From Erigeron canadensis (taxonomy: Eukaryota > Streptophyta > Magnoliopsida > Asterales > Asteraceae), in the NCBI RefSeq assembly GCF_010389155.1, contig NC_057769.1:23126735-23190734 (forward strand): a stretch of DNA of 64,000 nucleotides, read 5' to 3'. How positions within the stretch are numbered: position 1 is the first letter of the stretch; each line of letters opens with the position of its first letter. The notes beneath the pieces are model-generated. The model saw nothing but the letters and a program-made list of their open reading frames with translations, was not told the DNA's origin and searched no databases. A program made the position numbers and the translations under genes. Of this stretch, positions 47,962 through 61,007 are shown one piece after another.

Positions 47962-48935
47962 TGTTCTATTTACAACCCCCCCTTTTTTTGTTATTGTTGT
48001 TAATATTATCTAAAGTTTTAGAGTTTTGATTTCGGAGTAACTTTTTGTCTAATCATAAATCATAATGATTTAGGTTTTGATATGATTGGAGTTTTTGTTT
48101 TTAATGCTAATTTGCGGTTGTTTGTTATATTACATGTATTTTCCTTTTAACTTTTTTTTTTTTTTCAAAATTACCTACAAAATGAGCTAAACCTCACTGG
48201 CTTCTTTTGTCTTATATAGGTGAAATTGTATAAATCATTATGTCGTGTGCGTTGTACTGACGTTTTAAAATGTCACACGGATCAACTATGTTGTTACACA
48301 TAATAAATTTATACAATTATTATATGTGTACATATTGTTTTCTTTTCTACTTAGCCTTAACAATATCATTTGTATTAGAAGGATTTAAATGTAATGTATT
48401 TGATAACTATTATATTCATTGTCTTTTTGGATGTACTAAAATAAGTTATCATATAACAAGTTTTACCATAATGTTTATGATTGATGTGGATTTATGATGA
48501 TATGTGTCGTTCCTTTTTGTAAAATATTATTATGAATAAACAACCACCAACTATATTAACATTAAATATTATTTTTGAAATAATGATGTATGGTTACGAT
48601 TAGATATGTGGCCAACTACTCACTTTCTTACTTTTGATTAATGATGATGATACACTTGGACTAATATAATGTTCGTCAAAATTTTATAGAACGTTCTACT
48701 TTGGATTATGGTTAGGCTAATTTTTTTTTAATCTTATTTTCCAATTTCCCAAGGTTAATTTTGGTATAATGATCTAGTACCAAGAAACGGAGTTTTTAGT
48801 ATGATGGTTACGGTTAAACGTTATTTTGTGTGTTGGGTCAGTGTGTTGTTGATGTAACACGAACCAATGAAAATTTCATCATAATTGTTAAAAATGGTCT
48901 TAGAGAGTAATTCACAAAATCGTTCCTTTTTGAGT
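47962..48935. other. 3' flank of the small gene and gene-free DNA
   Basis: AT-rich sequence with a T-run at 48151-48166 and no recognisable element. Confidence 0.55.
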
Positions 48936-48937
48936 AA

Positions 48938-49102
48938 AACTTAAATGCAACAAGTAAAGTTGAAGCTTACCCAAGGGATAATGTTCATTTAGCTGCAAAA
49001 GGAATAAAGAAACTTGAAAAGTCTATTTTTGACATGAATTGTGGGGCTCATTGGGTCACAAGAGCCGAGCTAATTCTGCAACAGGTGGTGCAGCCTTCAT
49101 AA
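48938..49102 (+). pseudogene. Exon-like coding fragment of unknown origin
   Basis: In one frame, after a stop at 48935, about 54 codons run to TAA at 49100-49102. The composition is protein-like (EAYPRDNVHLAAKGIKKL, then MNCGAHWVTRAELILQQ) and stands out against the AT-rich surroundings. There is no start codon at its head and AG-like acceptor sites precede it, so it looks like a terminal exon. I do not recognise the family, and found no partner exons nearby. It could be a captured fragment or the relic of a lost gene. Confidence 0.45.
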
Positions 49103-49528
49103 AATCTTAAATTTGATTTGTAGTATTCTATTGCCATTTTTGACAGAACTAAAAGTAAATAGGTTTGTTTTCAGATTCACTGCTATTGTTACATATGACT
49201 TAAATATTTTCTCTTGCTATTCTTAAGAAAAAAATTATTGACTAGCCCCTTCACGTTCACGATCAACCTTAATTTCTGTGTATTACGGAGTATTTTCTAG
49301 AAAGTATGAAATTTCAATCATCTTAAACTAGCTAAATTTTGGTTGTATAAATGGAAATGGAGACAGTTTTTCTTGTTCAGGTCCTTCAGGATGCCGGATA
49401 GACGCATAGTGAACCAATTCCTGACTAATGTGTAGCAGTGTAACCGCTTCTTCATTACTCGTGACTGATTACAACCATTTTTCAGCTACAGCTCACAATC
49501 ACACTTCAAGCTTCTATGCATCTTAAAA

Positions 49529-49661
49529 GGGAGGTGATCTGTACACCACCAATTTTTGGCGATACACCATCAAATATGCATTATTGTGTTGTACAATACA
49601 ACACTGTAAAGCACAGTTAGTGGTGTATTGCCAAAAATTAGTGATGTACAGATCGGTTCCC
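49529..49661. mobile_element. Foldback MITE (133 bp) with 9-bp target duplication
   Basis: The ends GGGAGGTGATCTGTACACCACC and, on the other strand, GGGAACCGATCTGTACATCACT pair over most of the element (then AATTTTTGGC.ATACACCA). A perfect ATCTTAAAA flanks it (49520-49528 and 49662-49670). A 9-bp duplication points to the Mutator superfamily. Confidence 0.88.
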
Positions 49662-49670
49662 ATCTTAAAA

Positions 49671-50560
49671 AGTCATTTGTTCAATAGTTAATAAACTTTA
49701 TCTTTTCATTTTGATTAAAGATTGTAATTTAGAAGGTTAAAGGTTTAATTATGGCGGGGTTGATTATAATCTCCTTTATAGAAAACTTATTAAACGATTG
49801 CTTCTATGGAAAAGGGAAATTTTCTGGAACGTGGTAGATCATGATAAGTATTGATTTTCAGTTTAACTAAACTTGCTTTATCAAATAATCAGTCAAATAA
49901 AGTAGTCAATCTTATCTAGATGGTTAAAGAAGATTGTGCACCTTTTTCTCGAATTATCAAGTAAACGAACTACTACTTTTCCTACTAATAGTTTATTTTT
50001 CAGCTTCACTTTGTTTAGACTTGTTATATAATCTTGGATTTTGAAATAAATAAAGGATAAGAAAGAATAATAGGAGTTGAAGCTAGAATTACTGATACTT
50101 ATTTGCTGAAACTAGAGCTTATAAGTGATAGTTGTAAACTAATGCTGTAAGTTAAAACTCAAATTTTAATGAAGGTGTATGTATAGTACTTAAAGTTGTA
50201 GCTTAATTGTATTTGTATGTGTGTTAAAATATGTGGTGTTGGCATAAGTATGTCACAACTTGAGGACACAACTGAAGGAAGCTTGTGTCACATAACCTTG
50301 CCTTAAGTATAGTCAAGATCAAACTATTACAAACCAAAGAAATTTCCATTAGCGCAAATGCACCATAATCTGCAGACTGCAACTTAATTTGTTGTCGTCA
50401 ACAAAAAGTTGCAATAAGTTTATCAGAGTAAAAAAAGAAGACACCAAAGACTCTTTAAATATCTTTAAAATCCAAAAAATCAATTGAATAAAGAATACTT
50501 ATTATACCTCTTATCTCTAACATTTAAGCAAGAAAATGTGTAGGCTCTCAAAACTTATAT
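49671..50560. other. Gene-free DNA
   Basis: AT-rich; the part nearest 50582 is probably the 3' untranslated region of the next gene. Confidence 0.5.
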
Positions 50561-50581
50561 GGAACATAATAACATATATAC

Positions 50582-52282
50582 TTATTTAGTATTGCCAATC
50601 TCCCATATTCTTGGATGTGTTGTCGATCTGTTTTTTATGTCCAAGTTTTTCTTTGCCATTGCTTCTGGTTTTTTATCCATAACTTCATTTTTCGCTTTTC
50701 TTGCTTCTAACAAAGGCTTCTTTTGAATTTCAATCTCTTGCAACACTCCCATTTCCAGTTTCATTTGTGCAGTCGTTTTCTCGTGATGTTCATAAATTTT
50801 CTCCTTTTTTCTTGTTGCCAGTTTTTTCAATTCACTGCAAAAATCTGTTATCTGATTCAATATATTTTTTCCTGCAAACAAATTCCGTGCTGAAAATGTA
50901 CTTTTCAGCCTTCTTGGAGTTTCTTCTTTTAATGTAGAACTGTCATCTGTCTTTTTCCTGTGTATGCTCGATTTGAGATAATCTGTTTGAGTTAAGAAAT
51001 TCGGGTTTTGATTCTCACTATCCTGAACATTTTCAGTAATTCTTGTGACTTTTCTTAACGGGTTTCTTGTTTTCTTTGCTTTTGTTTTGCTAAATGGGCT
51101 ATACCAAAACAGAGTAGAAATCAGATACTAGACTTGTTAAACCGAATAAGGAGTTAAAGCATAAAAGTCAGGTTTATGTTTTTACCTCCGATTTCGGTCA
51201 TCTAGTGAAGGGATCTGGGAGACATTATCCGATATTTGATCCTTCACAAAGCAAAACAGACACATAAAACGTCATAAACGCTAAAAATAACAAAAAGCAC
51301 AGTAAGGAGGTATTTCGTCTTAGATTCGAAGTTGGTTATACCCATATTTTTTCACAAGAAAATCGGACTTATTATGGCAATCATATGCACATTGTGCTTT
51401 AGTTTACAACTCAATGATCTGTTTTTTCTCAACATATATGCTAGTTTCTTGCAGAATAAAGAACACTTTTACATTCAATGTTACATTGCTGATTGTTACA
51501 TTGCTGATTGCTACACCTAGTCACCAACAAAATTAGTCTAATTTCACTAGCTAGCCATAAAATGGCAGACATGTATGAAATTGCCTTATATTGCATAAGT
51601 CTTATTATTTTATTGTATTTTTATACGAAAGGCGGATAAGTAGACACATTCAAACATTTTTAGAAGCCAGTATACAATGAGATTGAAAGTCACACAAAAA
51701 TAAAACTGCATCTAAGTATGTAGTAAAATAAATAAAAGTGGAAAGCAAATCATACCTTAAAGTGATTTGGCACTATTTTGACGAAGATATCATCAGCTGT
51801 TTTAGGATGATTACAATCTGTAATTAAAAATGTAGTTAATTTGGCACTGCCTCGAACTTCTATCTATTTTCCACTTTAAAGACGGTCAAATGTTATTTTT
51901 CCATTCTAGACCATCATACTTTCCAAGCGCCTAATGTTTGTCATTAAAGCTTGAGAATAGGTCCCTACCGGACCATTCTCTGTGTTATCAAAATGACCCG
52001 CGACACATTTTTAAGTTTATTGACTCGGAATGACAAGGAAAAAAAAATTAGTTTGACGGTCCGGAAGAGACATATTTAGTATGTAACGATAATAAGACAA
52101 GCAGATATATTACCAGGTCGGCAAAACCAAGCATCATCATCGTCGACATCATCATCATGAAGGCGACGAAGAGAATTTGCAGCATTGGAAAAATCTAGCC
52201 ACTGGGGAGCATTGATGTGTTCATATATTTCATCTTTCTCGAACTTAGAATCATTCCAATCAATAGTAACTATTTCTTCCAT
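50582..52282 (-). CDS. Uncharacterised plant protein (267 aa) with WFC-DCxHP motif and C-terminal coiled coil
   Basis: Four exons, 52282-52114, 51817-51756, 51241-51186 and 51098-50582, join in phase. The N-terminus has APQWLDF (25-31), an Asp run (43-50) and then WFCRPDCNHPKTADDIF (52-68), with Cys54, Cys58 and His60 spaced like a small metal site. The middle is basic and Ser/Thr-rich. The C-terminal 100 residues begin SARNLFAGKNILNQITDFC and form a Lys/Glu-rich probable coiled coil. This order of motifs suggests a conserved plant family that I cannot name; no enzyme signature is present. Start: the upstream in-frame codons to 52336 contain no ATG, so the ATG at 52282 is used. A short upstream frame precedes it. 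Confidence 0.82.
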
Positions 52283-52308
52283 TTCAATACAAATCTTCTT
52301 CTTTGCTG

Positions 52309-52326
52309 CTATTGTTTCCAACACAT
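52309..52326 (-). promoter_or_regulatory. Five-codon upstream open reading frame
   Basis: ATG TGT TGG AAA CAA TAG lies 26 bp before the main ATG at 52282, in another frame. If the transcript starts near the TATA box (GTACTATATAGG, about 52377-52388 on this strand), this tiny frame is in the leader and could lower translation of the main frame. Confidence 0.45.
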
Positions 52327-52399
52327 TAGAGCTCAAAAAAAAAAAGACAAGAAACGTTTGAGAGGGAGTAGTGGGCCTATATAGTACTACACTACTACT

Positions 52400-55052
52400 A
52401 GTAGAACATTATTTTTCTAACCGTTATATGCACATTCTCATTTCCTTTTTCTTTATTGATATAGTCAAAGGTCGTAATTCTATTCAATTAGTGTCCTTGT
52501 TTGGTTGTTTGATTAGGTTTTTATTTTTATTTTTTTATGTTTTATTTTATAGGTTAATGTTTTTATTACGCTTTTGTTATGATTTTTTATACATTATTTC
52601 CTTCTATAATTAATTCGCTAAACGTTAACGTTATAATTAAAAAATGCGCAAATAAATGTTTTATATTATGTTGCTATACAACGATACCTAAAGAAAATTA
52701 ACATAATACTAATTGTTTATATTTGGTTTACCAATGGGGTGAAATCATAGTAGTATCGTCACTACGTGAACACATGGGTCCACTAATAAAGGTTGCAGAT
52801 CACATGTTCGAAACTTGTCAAAAGAAAATAAATAAACTAAATCTTGTGATCCATGTGCAAGAATGATGACTTACCAGACATGATATCTATTTTGTGTACC
52901 CTTTAGATACCAAAGCAGTACATGACACTAGAGGGTACCAACCCCATTAACCTTTTTATTTTATATTTTCATTTGGTTGTGTTACAAACAATAAGTTATA
53001 GAAACAAAAACCTATGACATTTTCTTTGTTTTGTTCATACACATATCTTCTTGGGTTGTTAGTTTTCTTACAGGGTAGCCCTGGCCCAAATCTAGCACCA
53101 GTTTTTCACAAAGGCCCGATGAGCTATCAGCTAAGAGACTGGCTTCTCGGTTGTTAGTAACGACTCATACAGAGCAGCTTACCTTGCTATGGTGAGTTAT
53201 AAAATCAATTGAGCGAAGCTACCTAGTTAGCTGATCTAGTTAGCGCATGGACCGGTGCGGTTATAGCCGGCTTTAACAAGTTCGGGGTTATAATGCGTCT
53301 GTCTGAAAATTTACAAGATTTGTACTAGTCCCACACCCATCGTAATAGAATTTAATTTATTGTTTGATTTAGTGTGTTTCCGGTAGCCGATTTGAACCAT
53401 TCCCTGGCCAGAATGTCTTTTTCCTCATATATTCATGCTAAAATGCAAAGAAAAAGAAACAACATTCCTTTCACTGCAAAGACCCTTGCATTGGATTCAT
53501 CCTGTCCCTCGTGCCAGCATGATATATAGTTTAACACATACTATTACGCATCCATCGAGGATGGGAATGCCAATGATACTTCAGCAAGCTTTTAGGCCAT
53601 TTTATCCATTTGGCACAATCGTTTTTGCTATTATAAATATTTAAACTGTTAGCGTAAAACAATATATAAATACAAAACATTTTGAAAAGAATAAAATGAT
53701 ATATTTTAGATTAAACTATCCACCTAATATGAACGTGAGACTAGCCCACTTGTAGAGACTTAAGCCTCTCGACATAGGATATTTGGTGTTTAGAAGAAAA
53801 GAAAATATCCACCCGATAATTCTCAAAAGAACGTGTTATCACCTCCAATATGCTGGCTACTCAAAATATTAATATGCACACTAGCACCTTTGACTACCTC
53901 GAAGTTGAAACTAAAATAAATAAAACTACAACATCCTATAATGAATAAGAATATTGACCCTCTGCCTACTTCCATAACATATTCCCATGAATAAGAATGA
54001 GTATACGCACCCAATGCTTACAGGGTGGATTAATTCTGAAAAGTAGTAAAAGTTTAAACCATCTATTTTGGACCGTCTAACACACATTTAAAACGGTTGA
54101 AGTGTTTGAACATTAAAAGATACAAATGAAAAAATAAATATATTTCATTTAGTGGTATATTAAATCCCTGGATTTTAAAATTTCAAAAACTAAGACAGAC
54201 TCCGATAAATTGGATGTAAATCAACTCCAAACATGTCATAATACAAAAAAGGTAAACGAAATTGCAAGTAAAATAACAAATCAAGGAAAACTGTTGGACC
54301 AATAAAATAGTTAAAAGAAGGAAAAAATAAACACAATCATTTCCATTCCCCATCACTGTGGTCAAAGGCAAACAACATTCAGATTCGTTATATATAACAT
54401 CATATTATGCATGGGCTAAGAAGTAAAGTTTCATACTGCTGTTTAAACAGGTCATGGATGCGAGATTCATATATTACATTAACTCCGCGGAAGTTTACAT
54501 TCTTTAAAATAAAAGATTTAAACTTGTAAAGTGTAACTGAGAGACATGCTATCAGATTCAAATTCTCAACAGAAGGGTACCCAAAAGTCAAAATAATGAC
54601 CAGATATGCAGACTTACCAGGACATTGACGGAACCACTAAATTAGCTACTACTTTATTTGGATCTCCCTGTTTCTAGCTTCAAGAGACCAAATCTAATCA
54701 AGATATTGTAACTTGGCAATGCAACATCTCCGAGTTGCACTAAAAAAACAAATACTATTTTCCAACTCTAGGAATATAACTACACGCGAAGGCCCCAATC
54801 CATTTTTGATAACCTTAGAAAATGATTTACCTAACAAAATGACTGCAATCAATCTGAGTCATTCATATTCACCTTTTTATAAAGCTAATGACACGTCCTA
54901 TAAAACATGTGATTAAGGACAAACTTGAGTTGGGAACTACCTCTATGTAAGTAAAAGAAAATTCCAAAAGGAAAAAGATGGGAAAACTTGGAGAAGACGT
55001 CACTGATCAACTCCTTCGCTTCGTATTTCACCATTTCCATAAGATAGAGAGT
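52400..55052. other. Gene-free DNA between two genes
   Basis: AT-rich for the most part, with a GC-richer patch at 53075-53290 (CCCTGGCCC, GGACCGGTGCGGTTATAGCCGG) that may be an old transposon piece. The last 100-200 bp before 55053 are probably the 3' untranslated region of the BIG BROTHER gene. Confidence 0.5.
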
Positions 55053-58000
55053 TCAGTTTTGATTTGATTCTTCACCAAGAACTTCCACGTTGCAAATAGG
55101 ACATGTCTGTGAGAAAACAAAGAAAAAAAAAAGGTTCTGATTAGAGTAACATGGATGAGAGTGTCCGTTTTGTAGCAACAAATATCTATGAATATGAGTT
55201 TGTGGGTACCAGGCTACCAGCTGCATTCCACCCATACCATAAACAAACACACCAAAACCCAATCAAACCCATACCTTGTTAATACTCAGCCATTTTGAGC
55301 CGCATTCAGTATGATAAACATGTTTGCATGGCAAATTGATTTGTTTGTCCCCTCTCTTGTATCTCATTTGACAAATCACACACCTGCTTTTCATAACAAA
55401 TTTAGCACGTCAAATAACGTCAAGAGAAAAGCGGGGAAAATAGAGAAAAGAGTATCATAGTAGCAAGAAACATTGAGTAACCAGTTTTTTCATACACTAT
55501 AGAGCATGTGAATAATATGTATTAAGAGAGCAGATATGCATGCTATAAGCACTTACTCATCCAAGCAGAAACAAAAAGCTTGGATGAATCACATTTGAAG
55601 TTCTTAATTCACATATTTCAACATTTCAAAAAGAATGTTACGGAAACAGCAGTAATCTAAGCAAAACCTTTACCTTTCTCCAGATTTTTTTCTCAAGAAA
55701 AAGCTGCCAGACTTGTATCGTGTAGTTGGAAGCGAATCAATAAGCTCCTGAGACAGACCACGACTCTCAGTCCCGATTGCCTCACCTAAATCAAGTAATT
55801 CCTGCATGAGTAAACAAAGTTTCAGTAATATAAATCCAACGTTGTAATGATATTATGAATAAGAATTTGTATACCGCTGGAATTTATGATGCAAGAAATA
55901 CTTCAAAATCTCAATTTAAAAACAAGTAATGTTTAACAAAGAAATGCATTTTGAGCTGTACGATCTTAAGTTATGATTAATATTAAGATTTTGAGCCTGC
56001 ATTATATTATAAATTTCTCTCTGATATTTTTATGCATTAATGTTTTCAATTCTGTCATTTACTTCCTACACAGTGATATTATATCATTTCCAGCTGATAT
56101 TATCCACCTACTTTTTGTAAAAGAAAACTTTATACTTGATATTATATCAATTCCTATTGCTTTGGAGTAATTTACGTATGTGACTTTCTTTAGCAAAAAC
56201 AAAAAAGACAAAAAAATCTAGAACTCTAAAAGATCAGCAGCCTACTCCACCTATAATGCTAATTATTAAAAAAACCATTAGTGGTCTCAACCGATTATCC
56301 AAGCCAGCACAATCGACCGAGTTTACCACCTCTAGTTAAAAAGGTATTCTTAAATCAAATTTATTGGCTATGTAACTTCAATTATGGTACTTGTAGAAAA
56401 TTTGGCGCAAAATCAGTATAGCATTCTCAGTGCACCAAGTCGTGGAAGATTCTTGATAGTCCAAATTGTGAACATAGAGGTGTCACTGGCAAAGATCAAT
56501 TAAATAAATTATGGTCCAATATGGTTTGCCAGATCGCACAGAGTCATTTGTGGTTGCTACCCCTGAGGTAGGTGGCAAATTGGTAGAATGGTCCTACATG
56601 AGAGCATAGAGGTATCAATAGCAAACATCAATTCAATACAAGTCATCTTCTTGTAACGGGCACCTGGTCCAACTACTTTGCATGCTCGCAGAGAATCCTC
56701 ATGGTATCGAGCCCCTTAGGTAGATGATAAATAGATACGAGAGGTGTCCGAATGAACAAAGCAACCATTGTTAAACCCTACGAAAGTAACCGTTTACGTT
56801 GGCATAAGGCACAGAGTAAACCTGGAACCAAGCATACTCATAAGCGGTCACTAGTGAAGACGGTTTAGTGTCCTAATCAACAATGTGATAACTATGACAA
56901 ACTTGAACTATTTCAGTGTTTTAGCGACTTCAGATCCCCCTGTATATTAGGCTATGATTAACCTGGTCGAATGAAGTTATATATAGGTCACTACACAGTT
57001 GACATTCAGATAATTCCTCCTCACAGGTAACTGTAAGCTAAAAGCAAACCAAATAGGTATCAAGCCATGAGCAATCAATAACAAACCTCATATGTCATAT
57101 TGTCCGGATCAATGTCATCCTGCCAAACAACCTACAATGCACAACATCAACTAGTTTTCAGTAGCTGTAAGGTCCAAAAGGCTAAAAATCCAATATAGGA
57201 AGTAAACAATGCTAAAAATGCACAAAGAACCATGAATAAAAAATAATAAAGAGAATGAGAGTATTATACCTGAGAGCTAGAAGCACTGTCATCATTTGGA
57301 CTGCTGCCTGCAATTACGAGAAAGTTAGCATAAGGGTAGCCACATGAGCAATATGAGAAATGACAGGGTGCAGTTGAGAACATCATAACTAAAGGTTACC
57401 CACTTGGACGCAATTTTTTCCAGATGTCTTTTAGGTTTTGATATAAAATATCAATTTCAATGGTTTAAATTCAAACTTTTGAATACCCTTTTTTGTTTCA
57501 AAAAGTATTGAGAAAAAGGGTGATCGATTTGTTTAGACCTACTCTAAATTTAACCACCTAAAGCTAATTATCATTATCCGTATTATAAACTTAATCAAGT
57601 CACACAAAATGGTCCCAATTATCAAATTTATTGTATAATTCTTTAAGTGTATATTTTCCATGTCAGCTTAACACCTGAAAGTGTAAAAACGGGGACTCAC
57701 ATTCTTCAGGAATAGCTTGCATACTTGGAGCTGGATTCTCAGCACTCTGCACATCTGCAGAAGCAGGTTCTGTGACATTCATCATTACAGGGTATTCCCA
57801 TGCACTTCGGTTCATATCCATCCTTGGTACGTAATGTTGAACTTCATATGGATCGTAATATGGTATACTTCCATGAGCAGGTAATCCGTATTTATATGAA
57901 CTCATATTCATTGACCAATATGCATGCTCCTGTACACAGTATAAAGAAAATCATAGTATCAATATCACATACCGAACAAGTATACCATGGCATCACATAC

Positions 58001-58337
58001 AGATCATTATGAATTGAAATTCTACCATCTCCTTCCACAATAATCCAGTTGTCTTGCAGTATAAACCACAAAACTAATAAAGATGTTTATCTTCAAAATT
58101 AAAATTAATACAGCTTCCATGTATTCCTTCACACGAGAAAATTTTCATGCAAGTAAACAAATTTCTGAAGGTGATGAATGATGAAACAACCTGATCATGT
58201 ATGGGACCAGGATGAGCATAGTGTGCAGGTTGATGCGAAATTCCATCAAAGAAGTCCATGAAAGTCTCGGTGACTGCGTACGGGAATCCCGTGTTCATGT
58301 ACTGGACCTCCAGTTGGCGGTTCCCATTCCCATCCAT
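55053..58337 (-). CDS. BB: E3 ubiquitin-protein ligase BIG BROTHER, seven coding exons
   Basis: Exons 58337-58191, 57929-57701, 57307-57270, 57131-57087, 55801-55674, 55383-55275 and 55106-55053 join in phase to 249 residues, the length of Arabidopsis BB. The N-terminus MDGNGNRQLEVQYMNTGFPY and the block PYYDPYEVQHYVPRMD are family hallmarks. DPDNMTYEELLDLGEAIG precedes the ring. Residues 197-237 form a RING-H2 of pattern C-x2-C-x14-C-x-H-x2-H-x2-C-x10-C-x2-C, with all eight zinc ligands present. BB ligases limit the duration of cell proliferation and so organ size, in Arabidopsis together with DA1. The first coding exon is preceded by a good acceptor (TTGCAG, about 58375), so a non-coding 5' exon probably lies upstream. 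Confidence 0.96.
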
Positions 58338-58374
58338 TAAAGCCAGTAATTTAAATCAGCTTTGACAGCGAAAC

Positions 58375-59990
58375 TGCAAGAAAAGCACGTTCAACAATGT
58401 CAAAATAGAGCTTAAACATATGCATTGGTGACGCCTATCTCCTGCATCACCAGAGTGCTAAAATTTTCCAAGGGAAAATCAAAAAGAGTATTAACTTCAG
58501 TTTACATAAATAATAGAACCAATAATATATATACCATTCATGACCATATTGTACACTTTCTTTTCACAAAAATAATGAAGCTATCCTATACTATAAACTT
58601 ATACATCAATAAGTGTCCCATTAACAACCTCAAAAAATACCATTTATATGGATGCAAAAACTTAGCAATTTTATCAACATAAAGCCTTTTACGACTTGAA
58701 CTCATGACCACACTTTCAAACATATGGTTTTTCTCTTCTACAAAGTACAATCAAGATAGCACCTAATCGACCCTTGAACAGAAACCCAACCCAAGTTCAG
58801 GTATGCCAAGTTTTCAAAAAACATAACCAAGTGTATCTATGCCACTCATCCACTCCCTTAGATAAAAAGAATAGACTTCTTTAATCGAATGAAGGGCAAA
58901 CGCAAATTGTCAAACAAACTAAGCAGCAGGCCTAAAATTTCCATCCTATTTATGAAACGTAAAAGTCAAAATGAACAAACAGAACAGAAATAAATAAAAA
59001 AAAACTACATTTCATATCCAACTTTTACATTTACTATAAACTAGCACAGCTATATAGTTGCCTCTTCGTCATTCATTTATTTCACGTCTCGAAATCCAAC
59101 TAAATAGAAGAACTAAATAACTAATTCCAGTTCGCATTTCAAAATAACAAAATCATTCAGATAAAACTACGGTAGTACCGTAATAAAAGGATTTAAGACA
59201 AACATCGAAACAAAAGCCATGGGATATAGGAAGATAATAAGTATTTTATTTTTTAATTTTTAAATGGCAAATCTACTTTACTCTTAAACTAACCCAAATG
59301 AGCCTAATTAATAAACTTATAAAAAACTTATAACCCAAACTAACCCAAATCCTCAACAATAAACTTCAAACAAAAATAAAGGCAAACTGTTACACAAATT
59401 AAGCTGCAGTCTAAAAAAATTATAATTCAAATTAAAAAAAAAAAAGCCAAAACTTATAACAAACCTAACACAAGCCCTATTTTTCATCTTTTTCTTCAAT
59501 TTATATATTTTATATTAAAATTAAATAAAAAGACTAAAATATATGTTACATTTCACAATTCATATAGCTTTCATGCACAACCATTAATAATAGTGGAAAA
59601 AATATAATAAAACTTAAGTCAATCTGCAAAATATATTCCAAAAATATTCAAAAAAAGTCCACCGAATTTCATAAATTCCAAAAAAAAGATAAATAATATA
59701 AAGATATCGATATAAATAAAAAGTTGTAATAATTATTATCAAACATAAAAAAGTAAATATATAAAATGAGGAGCGAATAAGGAGAATTTACATAAACACA
59801 TTATACAAACAGATATAAAACTCAATATATACTTATACATATTATATATATATATTATATAAGTAGAGAGATAGAGAAAGATGACGAACAATGTAGCGGT
59901 GGATGAACGGCCGGAACAGCAGCAGATGAAGAAGCAGACAAGAAATGATTTTATATAAATAAAAAAAAAGAAAGTGAAATTAAGAAAAAG
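58375..59990 (-). other. Probable 5' untranslated exon and intron of BB
   Basis: An acceptor-like TTTTCTTGCAG lies 37-40 bp before the ATG. A GC-richer, ATG-poor leader-like stretch lies at about 59880-59945 (minus strand: TCTGCTGCTGTTCCGGCCGT). Between them is AT-rich sequence with intron character. This fits a large intron in the leader. The donor site was not fixed. Confidence 0.4.
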
Positions 59991-60109
59991 GGAAAACTCT
60001 TGGTGGTTGATCTTCCTTACACACAGTGTGTGTGTGTGTTTTGTATTCTTTTGTTTTGGAGTTTTTACTATATATTGTTTTTTCTTTATAAAATAAATAA
60101 AGTATGTAT

Positions 60110-60200
60110 TTTTATATATAGATATAGATATAGAGATAGAGATATAGATATAGTGTGTAGTGTGGTGTATATATATAGAAAGAAAGAAAAGGAGAGAGGA
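60110..60200. repeat. GATATA/GAAAGA microsatellite tract
   Basis: (GATATA)n and GATAGA units at 60119-60153 are followed by GAAAGAAAGAAAAGGAGAGAGG. On the BB strand this is pyrimidine-rich and lies in its likely promoter. Confidence 0.85.
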
Positions 60201-61007
60201 AAAGGGGGAGACTGGGTTATATCTCTCATCTGTTCTGTCACAATCTCCCTTTTTCTTTTATTAATTATCTTTTTTAATTTCTTTTTGTATATATCAACAC
60301 CCACTTTGGTCTTTGGAGTTGGGTTGATGTGTTGAGTTGGATAATCAAGTTGTATTCATGTATAATATCTTATCTTAATTTTATATAAATATATTAGTGT
60401 TGAGGGTTGTCCAATAGATGGTTAGTATCAAAATATATTAATTAAAGTTAAAAAATTAGAATTCAAGTATATTAAATAGATAACGAATAAAATTAAAATA
60501 TCTAAAACTAAAACATAAAACGATTCAAATAAGACAAAAAGTTGAAAAAGTACTCGTAATGCGTAATAAACTAATATTTTGGAGAAGGTCTATCATACAT
60601 ATCGGAATCATACTCATTATTAAAATATAAACCCATAATAATAATAATAATTAAAAAATAAAGAAGTTGTATTGTGTACGAAGATCAAGTACTAATTCTT
60701 AGGTAGGAAGGAGTACAAATTCATTACCCAATTCATCCTCCAATCAAAACTCTACAACTCACAATTACCCAATTTTACTCAATTTTTACCCAAATCACTG
60801 GCAATACATACTCAATTCTTACCCAATTTCATTTTCTTTTTCATTTAATTTTAATACATATAATTAAAACCATATAAATATAAAACATAATTTCATTAAA
60901 CTAAAAACCACAATACATAATATGGAAAATGATTAAATACGACTAAAAAACACTTAAATAAAACTAAAACACTTAAATAAAACTAAAATACTTAAATAAA
61001 ACTTAAA
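60201..61007. other. Gene-free AT-rich DNA
   Basis: Includes a repeated word TTACCCAATT (60740-60830) and near-tandem ACTTAAATAAAACTAAAA copies (60945-61005) downstream of the next frame. Confidence 0.6.

Noticed and set aside
60000..60335. 111-codon plus-strand frame over the BB promoter
   Set aside because: Driven by the GATATA/GAAAGA repeat; no coding character.
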